Both the position numbers and the translations under genes were made by a program. The notes below the pieces were generated by a model. It was given only the letters and a program-made list of their open reading frames with translations. It searched no databases and was not told where the DNA came from. From assembly GCA_032622095.1 (NCBI GenBank), contig CP136068.1, positions 3,325,314 to 3,389,313 on the forward strand: a DNA stretch of 64,000 bases, read 5' to 3'. This DNA is from Siphonodentalium dalli (taxonomy: Eukaryota > Mollusca > Scaphopoda > Gadilida > Siphonodentaliidae). The stretch's first letter is position 1; every line of letters starts with the position of its first letter. This document shows, piece by piece, positions 34,070 through 45,545 of this stretch.

Positions 34070-34765
34070 TTATGATGATCAGACTAAAGGTACGACCTGT
34101 AGCCCGTGCTAAAGGATTTAGTCATACAAAGAGTAAAATCCAAGATGGCTGCTGGCGGCATTGTTTTTCGGCCGAATGACCCCAAAATGACTCGTTCCCA
34201 TCTACATGTCAATATTAACCTCCATGACAAATTTCATGATGATCAGGCGAAGAGTACGACCTGTGGCCCGTGCTAATGGATTAAATTTTGAAATCAAAGA
34301 TGGCCGCTGGCGGCCATGTTTTTTGTCCTAATGACCCCAAAATGACTCGTTCCCATCTACATTCCAATTTCAACAGCCATGACAAATTTTATGATGATCA
34401 GACAAAAGGTACGACCTGTAGCCCGTGCTAAAGGATTTAGTCATACAAAGAGTAAAATCCAAGATGGCAGCTGGCAGTCATGTTTTTTGGCCGAATGACC
34501 CAAAAATGATTCGTTCCCATCTACATGTCATTGTTAACATCCATGACAAATTTTATGATGATCCGACCAATGGTACGCCCTGTAGCCCGTGTCAAAGGAT
34601 TTAGTCATGCAAAGAGTAAAATCTAAGATGGCTGCCGGCGGCCATGTTTTTTGGACGAATGACCCCAAAATTACTCGTTCCCATCTACATGTCAATGTCA
34701 ACATCCATGACAAATAATCGGACCAAAGGTACGAACTGTAGCCCGTGCTAAAGGAAATTGTTGAC
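34070..34765 (-). repeat. 164-bp tandem array (family A), inverted, right part
   Basis: Four to five further units of the array interrupted by the element at 31881-34069, in the same orientation as 30590-31880. The last unit breaks off near 34750, just before a short CACACACACACGCACGACGG tract. Confidence 0.85.
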
Positions 34766-35473
34766 AAATCACGCACACACACACGCACGACGGATACAAA
34801 GCCATGGCAATAGCTCAAACTTTACAAAGTAAAGTTGAGCTAATAAATGCCGACTGCAGGGTGTGCCAATGGGTTCAAATTTGAAATCCACAATGGCTGT
34901 TGGCGGCCATGTTTTTTATGAATTACGATAAATAACAAAATTTATGGCTTCCATCTAGAGGTCACTTTGAAGATCGATATGAAGTTTGGTGACGATCGGA
35001 TGATGAATGTGGCCTGTAGCTTGTGCCGAATGATTCAGTCATGCACATGGGAAAAGGGTTATCAGAACTCCCCAAAATTTTGGTAGAACATAAACACTAC
35101 TTCACTCCAGACAATGAAAATTTTCAACTCGTGACATAAAGGTTAGGCTTTTTTGTGGGCACTTTTCTTGTAAAATATCCATTGTGAACTCTTTTGATCT
35201 ATCTATAACACTATTAGTCCAAGTCTGCTGATGGTAAACCAGCTAAGATATTGGAATAGCGAGTTGCTAGTTTACGTCCGAGAGAGCATGAATACCCATT
35301 CTATAACAGGCTGTATGAATGCATTTGACATCTCGAACTGAGCACAGCTTTTTTCCGTCATAGCACTCATAAGGTAAACATAAACACCATGTGGTTGTAA
35401 ATTGAATTAATTCTATCATGTATACCCGGTAATTTGTAAACTGATAATTACATCTATTATATATTTTGAAAGA

Positions 35474-36210
35474 TCTGTGTGTGTATGTATGTGTTTGTTT
35501 GTTTGTGTGTGTGTGTGTGTGTGTGTTTGAAATCGATGGACTCGAAAACGACTAAGCCAATTTCGATGAAATTTGGTATTTGGATGTGTTTTCGGCCGGA
35601 GACGAACATAGGCATATTTATTTGTCCGTGCGAGGTCAACTTTTCACGTGCGGAGGTCAAATCTGTTTTTACGCCGTTTTTGCGCTAATATATTTCAGTT
35701 CGGTGCTCACAAATCGATTCGATATAGCGCGAATAATAAATTGCCAGTCATATAATTTGCACGGTTAGAATCTGTGGCGTGTCCTCTTTCCAACGATATA
35801 TAATATGTATGTATCCGTTTTAGTTATCTGCCTCAATTATTAGGTACAAGTGGTCCGATGCTTTTATCGGGATAAAATCAATGCGTAATTTCTATGACGT
35901 CGTCAGAGGTCATAAAGTTAGATTACGTTAACTCTCACCCTGCCGATGCATTTGACTGTGTCGCGTTAACTCATCACCGGCCGAGGTATCCGCAAATGAC
36001 ATTGGGCTATATATCTCGAAAACGGGTGTAGCTATCGACTTGAAATTTGGTATGTGAATGTATCTTGCCCCGGATACGAATTTTATCGGGTCGCCGAGCA
36101 CGTGCGACACCAGCTTCGCGCATGCGCAGACCAGATCTAGGAAACGGGTGGAGCTATCGACTTGAAATTTGGTTTTTGAATAGCCCGGACGAAGTCGGGT
36201 CACCTTCTAG
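35474..36210 (+). mobile_element. Helitron-like non-autonomous element
   Basis: Left end TCTGTGTGTG preceded by A; right end CTAG followed by T (36207-36211), as expected for A|T insertion without target duplication. Just before the CTAG is a hairpin, CCCGGACGAAGTCGGG (36184-36199). Inside, the phrase CTATCGACTTGAAATTTGGT occurs twice (36030 and 36155), with a related form near 35560. No Rep/helicase gene is present. A (GT)n run lies at 35505-35527. Confidence 0.65.
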
Positions 36211-36495
36211 TATATATATATATCGCGAGACGTTCGTGTATGAAATGTTTAACTAATACGTAATATAGGAACACTTAGAATAAAAATAAATACATATTAA
36301 TAGTGATGGTATGTTGGAATCTGGTGTGTATGGGTCTATTTGATTGTTTATGGGTAACTCCGGGTGTACTCAGTTGTGGGCATAGAAACTGAACATTGTC
36401 GATTTCACTTCTGCTTTCAGTTTAAACGTAAACAAATCGATGTTAGTCCTAATAAACATGAAACTTAAGATATACATTATTATGACCATAAGATT

Positions 36496-37218
36496 AAAAC
36501 AAGAGGTGTACACTCGCGTGCTAGCATACCCCCACAGTGGCAAATTCAACCCGCATTATCTGTAAACCCAACAAAAAAGATTTTTAACTTTAAAGAAAAA
36601 TTTGTATTAATAATATTGATACGGTGTCGCAAGAAGCTTGTACAGAAAAAAATATTCAAATTGGTTCATATTTGTTCGAATGATTGCAGAAACCCAAAAA
36701 AGGGTAGAAAATGAAACGCAACTTTAACATCTAAGATGGCTTTTGTCGAGTGTTTTGTCAGTCCAACCAAACTTCTACTAAGAAGGCACACATGCAACTC
36801 CAGGGAAAAAAGCATCCACAAAAAAAAATCCAAACATTTTCCAAGTCAAAATAAGTCGAAAATGAAGTGTAATGTTAGGAAAAACAGTCCGATCCAACCC
36901 TGAGCCGCACCATGTAGAGAGGGTGTGGTGAGAAACATGTATACCAAAAATTATTAAAACCGGTTCATATTTGTTAAAGTTATTAAGTCGGACAGAATTT
37001 TCTAAGTCAAAATAAGGTGTAACTTAAAAAAAGAAAGTCAGACCGCACCGCAATTAGCATGTGGAGAGGGGTCTTAAAGAGATTGCATACAAAAAATTAT
37101 TGAAATCTGTTCGAGTTATGAGGTCGGACGGACGTACGCACGCACGCATGGAGGGAGAAAGTGTGACGGTCAGATGCAGTCAATCCAGTATACCCCCCAT
37201 TTTCTTCGAAAGTGGGGG
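36496..37218. mobile_element. Dispersed ~650-720-bp element, copy 1
   Basis: Starts ACAAGAGGTGTACACTCGCG then TGCTAGCATACCCCCAC, and ends CCAGTATACCCCCCATTTTC then TTCGAAAGTGGGGGTAT. The outermost ATACCCCCAC is inverted at the right (GTGGGGGTAT). It carries a GGACGGACGTACGCACGCAC tract before the right end. Copy 2 is at 49338-49960; a partial relative ends at 40820-40840. Non-coding. Confidence 0.7.
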
Positions 37219-37244
37219 TATAAAAATAGGGTAAAATAGACAAT

Positions 37245-37795
37245 TCCCATCTTCTTCTTCTAGCTATCGATCCGTCCGTTTAGGACAACCTCGTGTTGCG
37301 AGTAAAGTCCGCACTTAACTGTGGTCTATACATATGTACAGCCTAAAATAATACTTAGATAAAACAAAGATTTGGTGGAGACGTGCAGATTCAGCATTCG
37401 CAGATGTATTAATTTATGAAAGTTACTTTTTTGCAGACAGTGTTCTGTATCGCGCACAATGAAGGTAGTAACAGAGGTCAGATGAATGATGATGCAGGTC
37501 CTCAATAGTGTGGATATCAGCAGTCTCTATGCCAGGTAGTGATGAAGGATCTGTCAGGAATTGTACTTTTATTTCATCCGTACACAGTTTGAATTCTGAA
37601 GTGAATATACTCTGATAACATTCAGCTACTAGAGGGAGTGTCCGATCTCTGACAGGTTGTAAATATGTACAGTGCAGTAGAAAGTGTTGCATGGTTTCAG
37701 ATTCCTCATTACATAGCAAGCATATATCAGAAGTTGAATTTTTATTGTATCGCTGTTGGCGTATACCAAGTGAGTATGTATTTGTCACGAGTCGA
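37245..37795 (-). pseudogene. LINE 3' fragment with zinc-knuckle-like C-terminus
   Basis: An open minus-strand frame (37423-37788, 121 codons) reads CLLCNEESETMQHFLLHC, the Cys/His motif typical near the C-terminus of LINE polyproteins, followed by a helical tail. The non-coding part runs to about 37245 and ends in a GAA-rich tail when read on the minus strand. Only the last part of the element is present. It abuts the duplicated STIL exon piece at 37796, so insertion and duplication may be linked. Confidence 0.65.
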
Positions 37796-38010
37796 AGCTC
37801 GGTTCATTGGCGGCGACAAGTATTGGTTCTTATCAACAAACGCCTGAGGAGGAACACATGACTGGGAATTATTTAACCGTGGTGAGTATAAATTTGTCCA
37901 TGGGAGACGGCTGGTTACCATAATGATAATCATGATGACATGGCGAAGCTATCCTCATCATTTGAATCGAATCACTCGCCAGCCCATCACCAGGTCTGGA
38001 CGTAAAGCCT
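37796..38010 (-). pseudogene. STIL: Partial duplicate of the STIL last exon
   Basis: Nearly identical to part of 38696-38880. On the minus strand one frame contains GLASDSIQMMRIASPCHHDY and YHYGNQPSPMDKF, another SQSCVPPQAFVDKNQYL. The copy breaks off on both sides (LINE fragment on the left, hairpin element on the right). It shares the frame switch after YGNQPSP with the main copy, so that change predates the duplication or is not a random sequencing error. Confidence 0.75.
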
Positions 38011-38104
38011 GTTATAGAATGGATATTAAGGCGTTCTCGGACATAAATAATAACCACAAAAGTTTTATTCCCAAAATTTGGATAAACGTACAGATGGATA
38101 ATAA

Positions 38105-38245
38105 AAATGTCATTATACAATTTGTGTACAGTATGAGTTTTTCTTGTACTCGTCCAGGTTGTGGTGAAAAGTCATATATACTTTTCACCACAACCTGGAC
38201 TCTTACAAGAAAACACACATACTGTACAACTTTGTATAATAACTG
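38105..38245. repeat. ~140-bp near-perfect palindrome
   Basis: GTACAGTATGAGTTTTTCTTG and TCCAGGTTGTGGTGAAAAGT are mirrored by ACTTTTCACCACAACCTGGA and AAGAAAACACACATACTGTAC around CATATATA. It is a foldback element between the duplicated STIL piece and the main last exon. Confidence 0.85.
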
Positions 38246-38318
38246 TATAGCTTTATAACTTTTGGAACCCTGAATACATCTTGAAATACATATATATTAG
38301 ATCTATTTACTTGGTTAG

Positions 38319-39152
38319 TTATAATAATTTTGGTAACTGTCTGAGTTTTGGTATATCTAAGATATTGTTCTCTTCTTGAGTCGCATTGAACGTATACTCC
38401 TCCTGAACCAGGTTAACGTTTCCAATATGCTTCTTTGGACTGGTGGCTGTATAAGCCTGGTTGCCATAGCAACTACTGACTGGATTCGAATCAGTGACTG
38501 GATAGATATTATCATTTCTTGCTGGAGCAGGTCTCCAATTGTTAGTTTGATTACCGTAGCGATGAGGATGGTATGGCGAATTGTTTCCTTGGTGTGGCTG
38601 ATTGCCATAACGACGATCTTTAAACTGAGAATAGTCTTCATGCTGCGCAGGTATCTGCCACCTGCTGTCACTGTTATTAAATCTGTCACCAGCTCGGTTC
38701 ATTGGCAGCGACAAGTATTGGTTCTTATCAACAAACGCCTGAGGAGGAACACATGACTGGGAATTATTTAACCGTGGTGAGTATAAATTTGTCCATGGGA
38801 GACGGCTGGTTACCATAATGATAATCATGATGACATGGCGAAGCTATCCTCATCATTTGAATCGAATCACTCGCCAGCCCATTTGTACGATGATGTGGCA
38901 AATCTATCCCCGCCGACTGAATCGAATCACTCGCCATCATTCCATTCATAGGTATATCAGGAATATTAACACCATAATCTACTTGCAGCTGTATCATCTT
39001 GTCTAATGGAAATAATGTCTCATTAGCATTGTTGTTGTTACTGTTTCACTTAGAAGTCCATGACGCTCCATATACTGTTTCGTTCCCATAGTCAGCTTAT
39101 TTGGTGACATCCCGAATGTCGTCACGTTAGGCGTAATTCCCCTTATCGCTAC
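38319..39152 (-). pseudogene. STIL: STIL last exon (frame-disrupted)
   Basis: The first part (minus strand from 39152) encodes GITPNVTTFGMSPNKLTMGT then KQYMERHGLLSE, matching the conserved block after the STAN motif. A frame switch near 39020, in an AAC-repeat, moves to ANETLFPLDKMIQLQVDYGV and on to YHYGNQPSP. A second switch near 38800 returns to the original frame, which runs through repeated YGNQ motifs to the tail ILDIPKLRQLPKLL and a stop at 38319-38321. That tail is the highly conserved STIL C-terminus. The exon start is 39152 (after TTATTTCTAG), with 39141 as an alternative. STIL recruits SAS-6 and is bound by PLK4 at the centriole. The paired compensating switches leave the middle segment out of frame. 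Confidence 0.85.
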
Positions 39153-39450
39153 CTAGAAATAAGATGAACATGCCAGTTAATTCATAGTTTATTACTGAGT
39201 ACTCTCCTTATCGATACCTAGAAATAAGATGAGCATGCGAGTTAATTCATAATTTATTACTGAGTACTCTCCTTATCGCTACCTAGAAATAAGATGAGCA
39301 TGCGAGTTAATTCATAGTTTATTACTCTCCTTATCGCTACCTAGAAATAAGATGAACATGCGAGTTAATTCATAGTTTATTACTGAGTACTCTCCTTATC
39401 GCTACCTAGAAATAAGATGAGCATGCGAGTTAATTCATAATTTATTACTC
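39149..39450. repeat. 65-bp tandem array spanning a STIL splice acceptor
   Basis: Five units of GCTACCTAGAAATAAGATGA... (65 bp, one of 56). Each unit repeats the acceptor CTTATTTCTAG|GTAGCGATAAG of the STIL last exon, as read on the minus strand. Confidence 0.88.
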
Positions 39451-40160
39451 CAAGGAAACTTTAAAGATGGTCTATCTCTTCATATAACAAGTTTTATGTA
39501 GTTCGCTGGGTATAAAATAATATGAATCAATCGAAGACCCTCGTTCCCATCTCAGTTAAATTATGGGCATGTGAAAGTGTAACTGGACATAGGTCCAATG
39601 ACATTTTGTTTGAGAAAAGCCCAACTTACGATTATATTACGGGCGAAATTACACCTGTCTTATGAATTGCGAGAGCAAATAAGTGTTCTCGCTGTGTTTT
39701 TCTTGTGGGAAGGACTGATAACTCTTTCTTAAATTCTAAAAATAGTAACAGAATATGCCCCACTTAGTTATCGCATTATATAAGAAAATATTGATAAAAA
39801 ATAAATATTAATGGATAGAAGCTTTTCTGGACAGGGGTCTTCGACTGATATTATATCCCGGATTGGGCGCGGAAACATATATATACTAGTGGATGTATCA
39901 GCCTTTGCACGGTATATTAAAGAGCATTTATTGTTGAAGTACTTTGTTCTGATAAGGTAGAAAATAAAGGCGATGTTGGACCCAGCCCATGTTACCCGGA
40001 GGGCCGAAGTACGTGACCACACCAAATTTCAGTGAGATCTACCAAATAGATTCTCAGAACCGCGATGACTGCGCAGACATTAATGTCAAAGCACAAGGTT
40101 AGGGAATCAGCACTCAATCCATGTTACCCAGAGGATTGAATTTCTGTGCAGATACTAGGG
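39451..40160. other. Repeat fragments, no exon
   Basis: 39450-39545 resembles the inverted arms at 5480/6213, 39545-39712 the TIR element of 2356-2713, and 39780-39870 again the 5480-6213 family. No coding content is seen. Confidence 0.5.
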
Positions 40161-40259
40161 ATGGGCCTGATGTATACCCCCCCCCCCCCGTATTCAACAT
40201 GTTATTTGAATGTAGTAGCCATTACAGTATATTGGGCACTGAAATTATGTGAACAGGTA

Positions 40260-41200
40260 AACCTAAATCCCCTAAGCCCTAACACTAATCTTGAACCTCT
40301 TAACCCTTAATCCTAATCCTAAAACCTATTGACTGAAAAATGTAGGAATAAAAGCTCGGACAAATTATGCATTTTGAGAAGATTTTCTAAGTTGAAAAAT
40401 GGGGCTAACTCCACATATTAATATCGGACAGACCTCATAATCACAGGTGCACAGGGTCACATGTTACTAATTATCTGTGCCAAGTTTCAAAACAATTGAC
40501 CTGAAAATGTAGGAATAATATCTGCAGCAAGTTTCTTAAAAAATCTACCGAAAAATATAAGAATAAAAGCTCGGACAAAATTATGCATTTTGAGAAGATT
40601 TTGTAAATTGAAAAAGGGGGCTAAGTTCGCTAACCCCACCAAACAAAATCGGACAGACCTCATAATCGCAGGTGCACAGGTACCCAAGGTACTAAATATC
40701 TGTGCCAAGTTTCAAAAATATTGACCAGAAAATGTAGGAATAAAAGCTCTGACAAAATTGTGTCCATGGACGGACGGTACAGACAGACGGACGGACAAGC
40801 TGATTCCAGTATACCCCCCACAACTCTTTGCAGGCGGTATAATAAGTCATAAGTTGTCATAACATCAAAACATGATGTCAGGTGGAGTACGGACCAAGCT
40901 CATGCTACCCGAAGAGCCAAAATACATGGCCGTATCATATTTCAGTGCAATCGGGCCAGTAGTTCCCAAGAAATTGTTTTGCCCATGCTGATATGATGTT
41001 GTAACTTCAAAAGGCGATGTCTCGGGCGATCCCATGTTACCCGGAGGGCCGAAATACACATAGTACGAAATTTCAGTGAGATCCGACCATTAGTTCCAGA
41101 GAAACGAATTTGCCCGTGTGGATAAGACGTCAACAAGATGTCAGACAGATGGGCCCCAGATCATGTTACCTGGAGTGCTGAAAAGATTGACCATCTTTAA
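40260..41200. repeat. Diverged repeats with a GGACGG tract
   Basis: Two relatives of one unit (about 40330-40460 and 40490-40840: GAAAATGTAGGAATAAAAGC..., CGGACAGACCTCATAATC) end in TATACCCCCCAC at 40820. From 40860 to 41170 another repeated phrase (CATGTTACCCGGAGGGCCGAA) occurs three times; a fourth instance is at 39995. Non-coding. Confidence 0.6.
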
Positions 41201-41228
41201 GGCATGAAAACTATTACTTCCACCCGAG

Positions 41229-41480
41229 ACTTTAACCCTTTCTTTACAAAATGGATTCTTCCATCATTTATAAAAGTCTACATTGGAATGGTCTATTCTT
41301 CATCTGGAGGTGTGTTCAGGAATTATAGGCAGACAACTTATAATAAAAGTGCAGAAGGAATCCTAATTATTGGAAGGAAATGTTTAGATAATAAGTTATG
41401 GTCGTTTATTGAACTTATTATCTGAACATTTCATGACGGGTAACTACTCATCAATGAGTATTTTGTATAGAAAGGGTTAA
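41229..41480. mobile_element. TTAACCCTTTCT MITE
   Basis: Left end TTAACCCTTTCTTTACAAAAT, right end ATTTTGTATAGAAAGGGTTAA, an inverted repeat of about 21 bp with TTAA at the outside. About 250 bp, no coding capacity. TTAA plus CCC termini suggests piggyBac-type mobilisation, by inference. A partial copy is at 20576. Confidence 0.72.
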
Positions 41481-41699
41481 CCCTGACAACATGTAATGTA
41501 ACCGATTGCAACTAGAAAATTCAAGTAAAATTAATGCAACATTATCACTTTTAATTTGATTCATTTCAACATTTAAAAAGTTTTTTAAGTGGTTGAGTTG
41601 CAAAATTTGAACTGAAATGCAATGTGTGATAATTCCATCATTTTATTTCAAGAATATTCATTCAAAAGTAAATATTTTCACTCTTTATCACTATATAGA

Positions 41700-42005
41700 A
41701 AACACAAACCAATAGCGATCCCCACATAGGCTGAGCAGATGACACTCTGTAGTACATGCTTCCATCTGTGTGAGGCTCCCTGTGGGTTATTACACATGAA
41801 CTCACTTGATAAATGTCGACCCATAGAGAGCCCCACAGACTGGAGCAGATGACACTCCATAGAGCATACTTCCATCTGTGTGAGGCTCCCTGAGGGAACT
41901 ACATGTATAAGAAGTTACACATACATACAGCCAAAGAGAGACCAACATAGACTGTGCAGACGAAACTCTGTATGTGTGTTTCCATCTATGTGGGGCTCCA
42001 TGTGG
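41700..42005. repeat. Three dispersed hairpin units of the 114-bp satellite family
   Basis: Three units (near 41715-41790, 41818-41895 and 41928-42008), each opening CCCACATAG/CCCACAGAC and closing GTGAGGCTCCCTGTGGGTT. They are the reverse orientation of the array units at 7570-9028 and diverged from one another. Confidence 0.7.
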
Positions 42006-42075
42006 GTTACTAATTACAGTGCTCTTTTGTTCCTGTTTCGTTTTTGTAGATGGCAGAGCTCTGTAGCTTCATCAC

Positions 42076-42214
42076 TCGAGTCGGATCTTCGTCCTAAAGA
42101 TATTTCATCGCCATCGCGTTTATCTCCATGGACGAGTCTGTGTCCAAGTCGAACATAACATAGTTGTAATTGATGTTCGGAATTACGGGGGAATTCATCG
42201 ATGGATTGTCATAC
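42076..42214 (-). pseudogene. STIL: STIL exon with STAN motif, in-frame TAG
   Basis: Preceded by ATTTTACAG on the minus strand. It starts with the last base of a codon split with the exon at 45200. It encodes YDNPSMNSPVIPNINYNYVM, FDLDTDSSMEINAMAMKYL, then TAG (42094-42096), then DEDPTR and a GTGATG donor. SMEINAMAMKYL is the core of the STAN motif, the STIL segment that binds SAS-6 in centriole assembly. The stop falls directly after KYL, within the motif. A later donor at 42018 (GTAATT) is possible but joins less well in phase. Confidence 0.82.
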
Positions 42215-42232
42215 CTGTAAAATTATGACATA

Positions 42233-42410
42233 AATGTTAACATGGGTGATATATAGGTAATGTTAAACATGGGTGATATATAGGTAATGTTAAACATGGG
42301 TGATATATAGGTAATGTTAAACATGGGTCATATATAGGTAATGATTTAACATGTTAAACATGGGTCATATATAGGTAATGATTTAACATGCTAAAGATGG
42401 CTCCTTTATA
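42233..42410 (+). repeat. 27-bp tandem repeat in a STIL intron
   Basis: About six units of CATGGGTGATATATAGGTAA plus TGTTAAA, the later ones altered (GGGTCATATATAGG and an inserted TGATTTAACA). Confidence 0.9.
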
Positions 42411-45060
42411 GGTAATGGGTAATGAGAAGGCCAATAAAAAAAGATACTATGTTTGTGCACATCAACATCATTTGCATCTCAGCAGGGTCCCCCTGACTGA
42501 CTGTGAAGGCATACTCTGAGATTTGACACATGATTCATCTTGAAGTAAGATTTTATGTACCTTTACAAACCGTGAGAAAAGCGTCCACAGAACATTCTCA
42601 GACAATCCATCTCCAGTTTACAAAACTCAGAGATATCTCTTTGCCAGAATCACTTCACTTCAGGAACTCAGGCGACTGAGCAAAGTGGTCATGTAGATAG
42701 GAATAGAGTCATGTTCATAAATAGAAATGATTCTGTCTATTTTATCTATTTATGAGTTCATGCAGTCCCAGATAAACTGCAATATTTAAAGGCCCACTTA
42801 AATTTTGATTGCTCAGATCACTTTATACACAAGATATTCCTTATTATATACCATTTGTAAGAGGGATCAGAAATATATATAATATATATTCCACCAGAAT
42901 ACGGAACAGTTGTGGCCTAGGAGCCTCCACCAAGTGATATAGATTATCAGATTCACCACAAGACGTCCCCCGTTATTCATCCCAAAATGCATCATAATTC
43001 ACAACTAAGAGATAGAGTTATTCCCCTTCCATAGAAAACAATACACTGGCAGTACATACCAGATCAAAATTAAGCACAGAACAGTATCTTAACAAAAACA
43101 ACATGTTCACAGTTTAATCGATAATATAATGTTTTGGAGATACCTCTTACAAATGATATATAATATCGAATAGGTTGTATATAATGTAATCTGGTGATTC
43201 GAAAATTAAGTGGGCCTTTAATGAATATATAACATTCATCAATGAAACATTCTAATAGCATGGATTTATAAGAACCTGCAAATACAGAAATCAGTTACGT
43301 GTATAAATTTTCAGACATCATGCTTAGGATTAAAACAATGACAATTCATTATAATACTCAAGCATAAACTCAATTTAAAATCTCAGCAAAAGAATGGCAT
43401 CCTTATTTCAAATGTATATATCTAAATATTTACATAAAGCATATTAAATCAAGCTTTCATTAAATATTGACCAGTTACTTGCATGTACATTGAACTAGTT
43501 TGAAACAACCTTCTAGTTTCACAAGTTTAAGAACATATACAGTCCTCTTATCAAATTGACGGCCAACTGAAACACGCTCCATTCTCCAAAGAATTCCCCA
43601 GCACTTTTCTCCAACGACATTGTTATAACCACCCTCCTACACACTAAAGAACAACGATCATAATCTTCAATTTCAAGGGTTAATGATAAAACACATGTGA
43701 TTGTCGTTTGAAAGCATTTTGAATGACTGAAGTATCCCCTCCCTTCATATTCGTTATATCTTACTCTGAGAATACTCTCCTCAAAATTAAGTCTCATATT
43801 CGAATCTCGTATCTTGATGAGGTATGTTTAAACATTTTAGTAGTAAACCACGAGACGATACTGGGCTTACATGCTAATTTAGAATGAGAATGATGTAGTA
43901 CATGAACGTCTTATGCAGACATTCCTAATATGCCCTGACGAAATCACTGATAAATTAATTTTTATGAGAAATCAAGTGACAAATGTTACTGAGGCCAGAT
44001 GCTGGAAGCCTGTTTATATAAACAAGCGTGTACAGCTATGCTCTAATTAATCAACTCTTCTTAACAAGGTTGACCACCGATGTTACCCCAGTACTCAACT
44101 GCATTCATGCGATCAATTGCAGTCAATTATACCGTGGACAAATAAGGAACCACCTCCTGTTCACGGTTAGACCATTTACGTCAGTGATAGTATACTAGAG
44201 ACAAGGGGAACGATAGAATTCCCCTGATTTACAATCATTCGGAAATCTGACAAATTTAGCCCATTTATCGGAACAATGTCATGGATGTTGCAATGTGTGT
44301 GTCGATCAAGGAATCCACTTTCAATTAATACCATAATGCCCCATAATTCCATTTCTATCCATAGCATTTAATACATTTTTGACCACCGAATATTGTCTCC
44401 CAAGACATCAAATATCCAGGTTGATTCTGCTCAAACAATGATGCCATCTTAGTTTTTCAAAAATCCACCCCCATCCAACTTATTAAAAATCACTATACAA
44501 TCAACTAAAACATCTAGTGCTTGTCGGCTGATAATTTATCTATGCATAACGATCAACAATTCGTCATTATCTATTTTATAACTAAATTAGAGAGTAATTC
44601 TGAGATATTTCTTTTTTTTTGCGCTCTCATTTGTGACCTCATTTACATATGGCTCGACTGGGATTATGAAGCCGATTGGCCAGAATAAGCATGGTGTCTA
44701 ATATATTTATGTAAATGAGGATTTAACCTGATGTTTTCAAAGCAAAATTTACAGGTACCTTCCTATATCAAATTTTATATACCTTCCTACATGTATATCT
44801 AATTTATGCAGTGCCAGCTCATCAATTTGTTAAAATTAAAAGCTATTATGATTCCTTGACTTTATCGATTTATTAATGCATTCAAAACTTGGGCTTATAT
44901 CGAATGATTTGCTAAATATTATATCGGTAGATATTAAGCGACCTGCTTTCCATGTTGTTCTAAGTGTATATGCTTTATGTATACACTCAGAACAATACGA
45001 AAATCAGGTATTGAATTTATTTAGTAAAAAATTGAATGATTGTTGAGAAAATATCGTTTG
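42411..45060. other. STIL intron, no exon recognised
   Basis: About 2.6 kb without a recognised exon. The 42780-43220 part contains an inverted pair (GGCCCACTTAAATTTT at 42791 and AAAATTAAGTGGGCCTTTAA at 43202), a foldback-type repeat also related to 10730-10830. A small hairpin lies at 44941-45009 (CCTGCTTTCCATGTTGTTCT ... AGAACAATACG). Minus-strand open frames near 43519 and 44176 show no resemblance to STIL. Confidence 0.45.
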
Positions 45061-45084
45061 CAGGTAGGAATTATTACAAGTGAA

Positions 45085-45182
45085 CTCACTTGATAATATC
45101 TACCCACAGAGAGCACCATATAGACTGGAGCAGACGACCCTGTGTAGTGCAGGCTTCCATCTGTGAGGCTCCCTGTGGGTTA
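45085..45182. repeat. Dispersed hairpin unit of the 114-bp family
   Basis: CTACCCACAGAGAGCACCAT ... GTGAGGCTCCCTGTGGGTTAC; a single unit adjoining the STIL exon just to the right. Confidence 0.65.
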
Positions 45183-45199
45183 CTAACACATGATCTCAC

Positions 45200-45325
45200 T
45201 TGATAAATGAGTGGATATTGTCGAGAAGATTAGCAGTTTCTTTGACGGGGATCGGTAATTCAGAAGAGATATCGTGGGCCAGCTGTTCTGTGAGTGGAGT
45301 TTGTGGTCGTGATGAATCTGATGAG
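45200..45325 (-). CDS. STIL: STIL exon upstream of STAN (intact)
   Basis: The 126-bp exon encodes SSDSSRPQTPLTEQLAHDIS, then SELPIPVKETANLLDNIHSF and I plus a split lysine codon. It lies between a CCCGCAG acceptor and a GTGAGA donor. One leading base and two trailing bases give phase-2 introns on both sides, matching the neighbouring exons at 47606 and 42214. An alternative acceptor (CATCCAG, start 45332) does not fit the phase. The content is a Ser/Pro linker and a helix in the poorly conserved part of STIL; its assignment rests on phase and position rather than strong similarity. No disablement is seen. Confidence 0.65.
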
Positions 45326-45454
45326 CTGCGGGCTGGATGTCACCATCAGTGCTGTAGGAATGACGATTCAATAGTTCCTTTATATTTGTCTGAAAGGTTA
45401 ATGGATGCGTGAGTAACCTCATGGTGATCTAGGCAAATTGTGTCGGACATTTGC

Positions 45455-45545
45455 AGAATGAGGTCCCCAGAGGGTGAATTTAGTGATGCTACCCTGCACA
45501 GTGGGTTAGCATCACTAAATTCACCTCCAGGGATCTCATTGTGCT
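45455..45545. mobile_element. Foldback element, GAGGTCCCC family
   Basis: TTGCAGAATGAGGTCCCCAG and TCACCTCCAGGGATCTCATT are the arms, with GGGTGAATTTAGTGATGCTA and TAGCATCACTAAATTCACC further in. It is only about 130 bp from the STIL exon. A decayed relative is at 45770-45825. Confidence 0.75.

Noticed and set aside
43519-43797. 92-codon minus-strand open frame as a further STIL exon
   Set aside because: It lies between STIL exons whose phases already join directly, and shows no resemblance to STIL.
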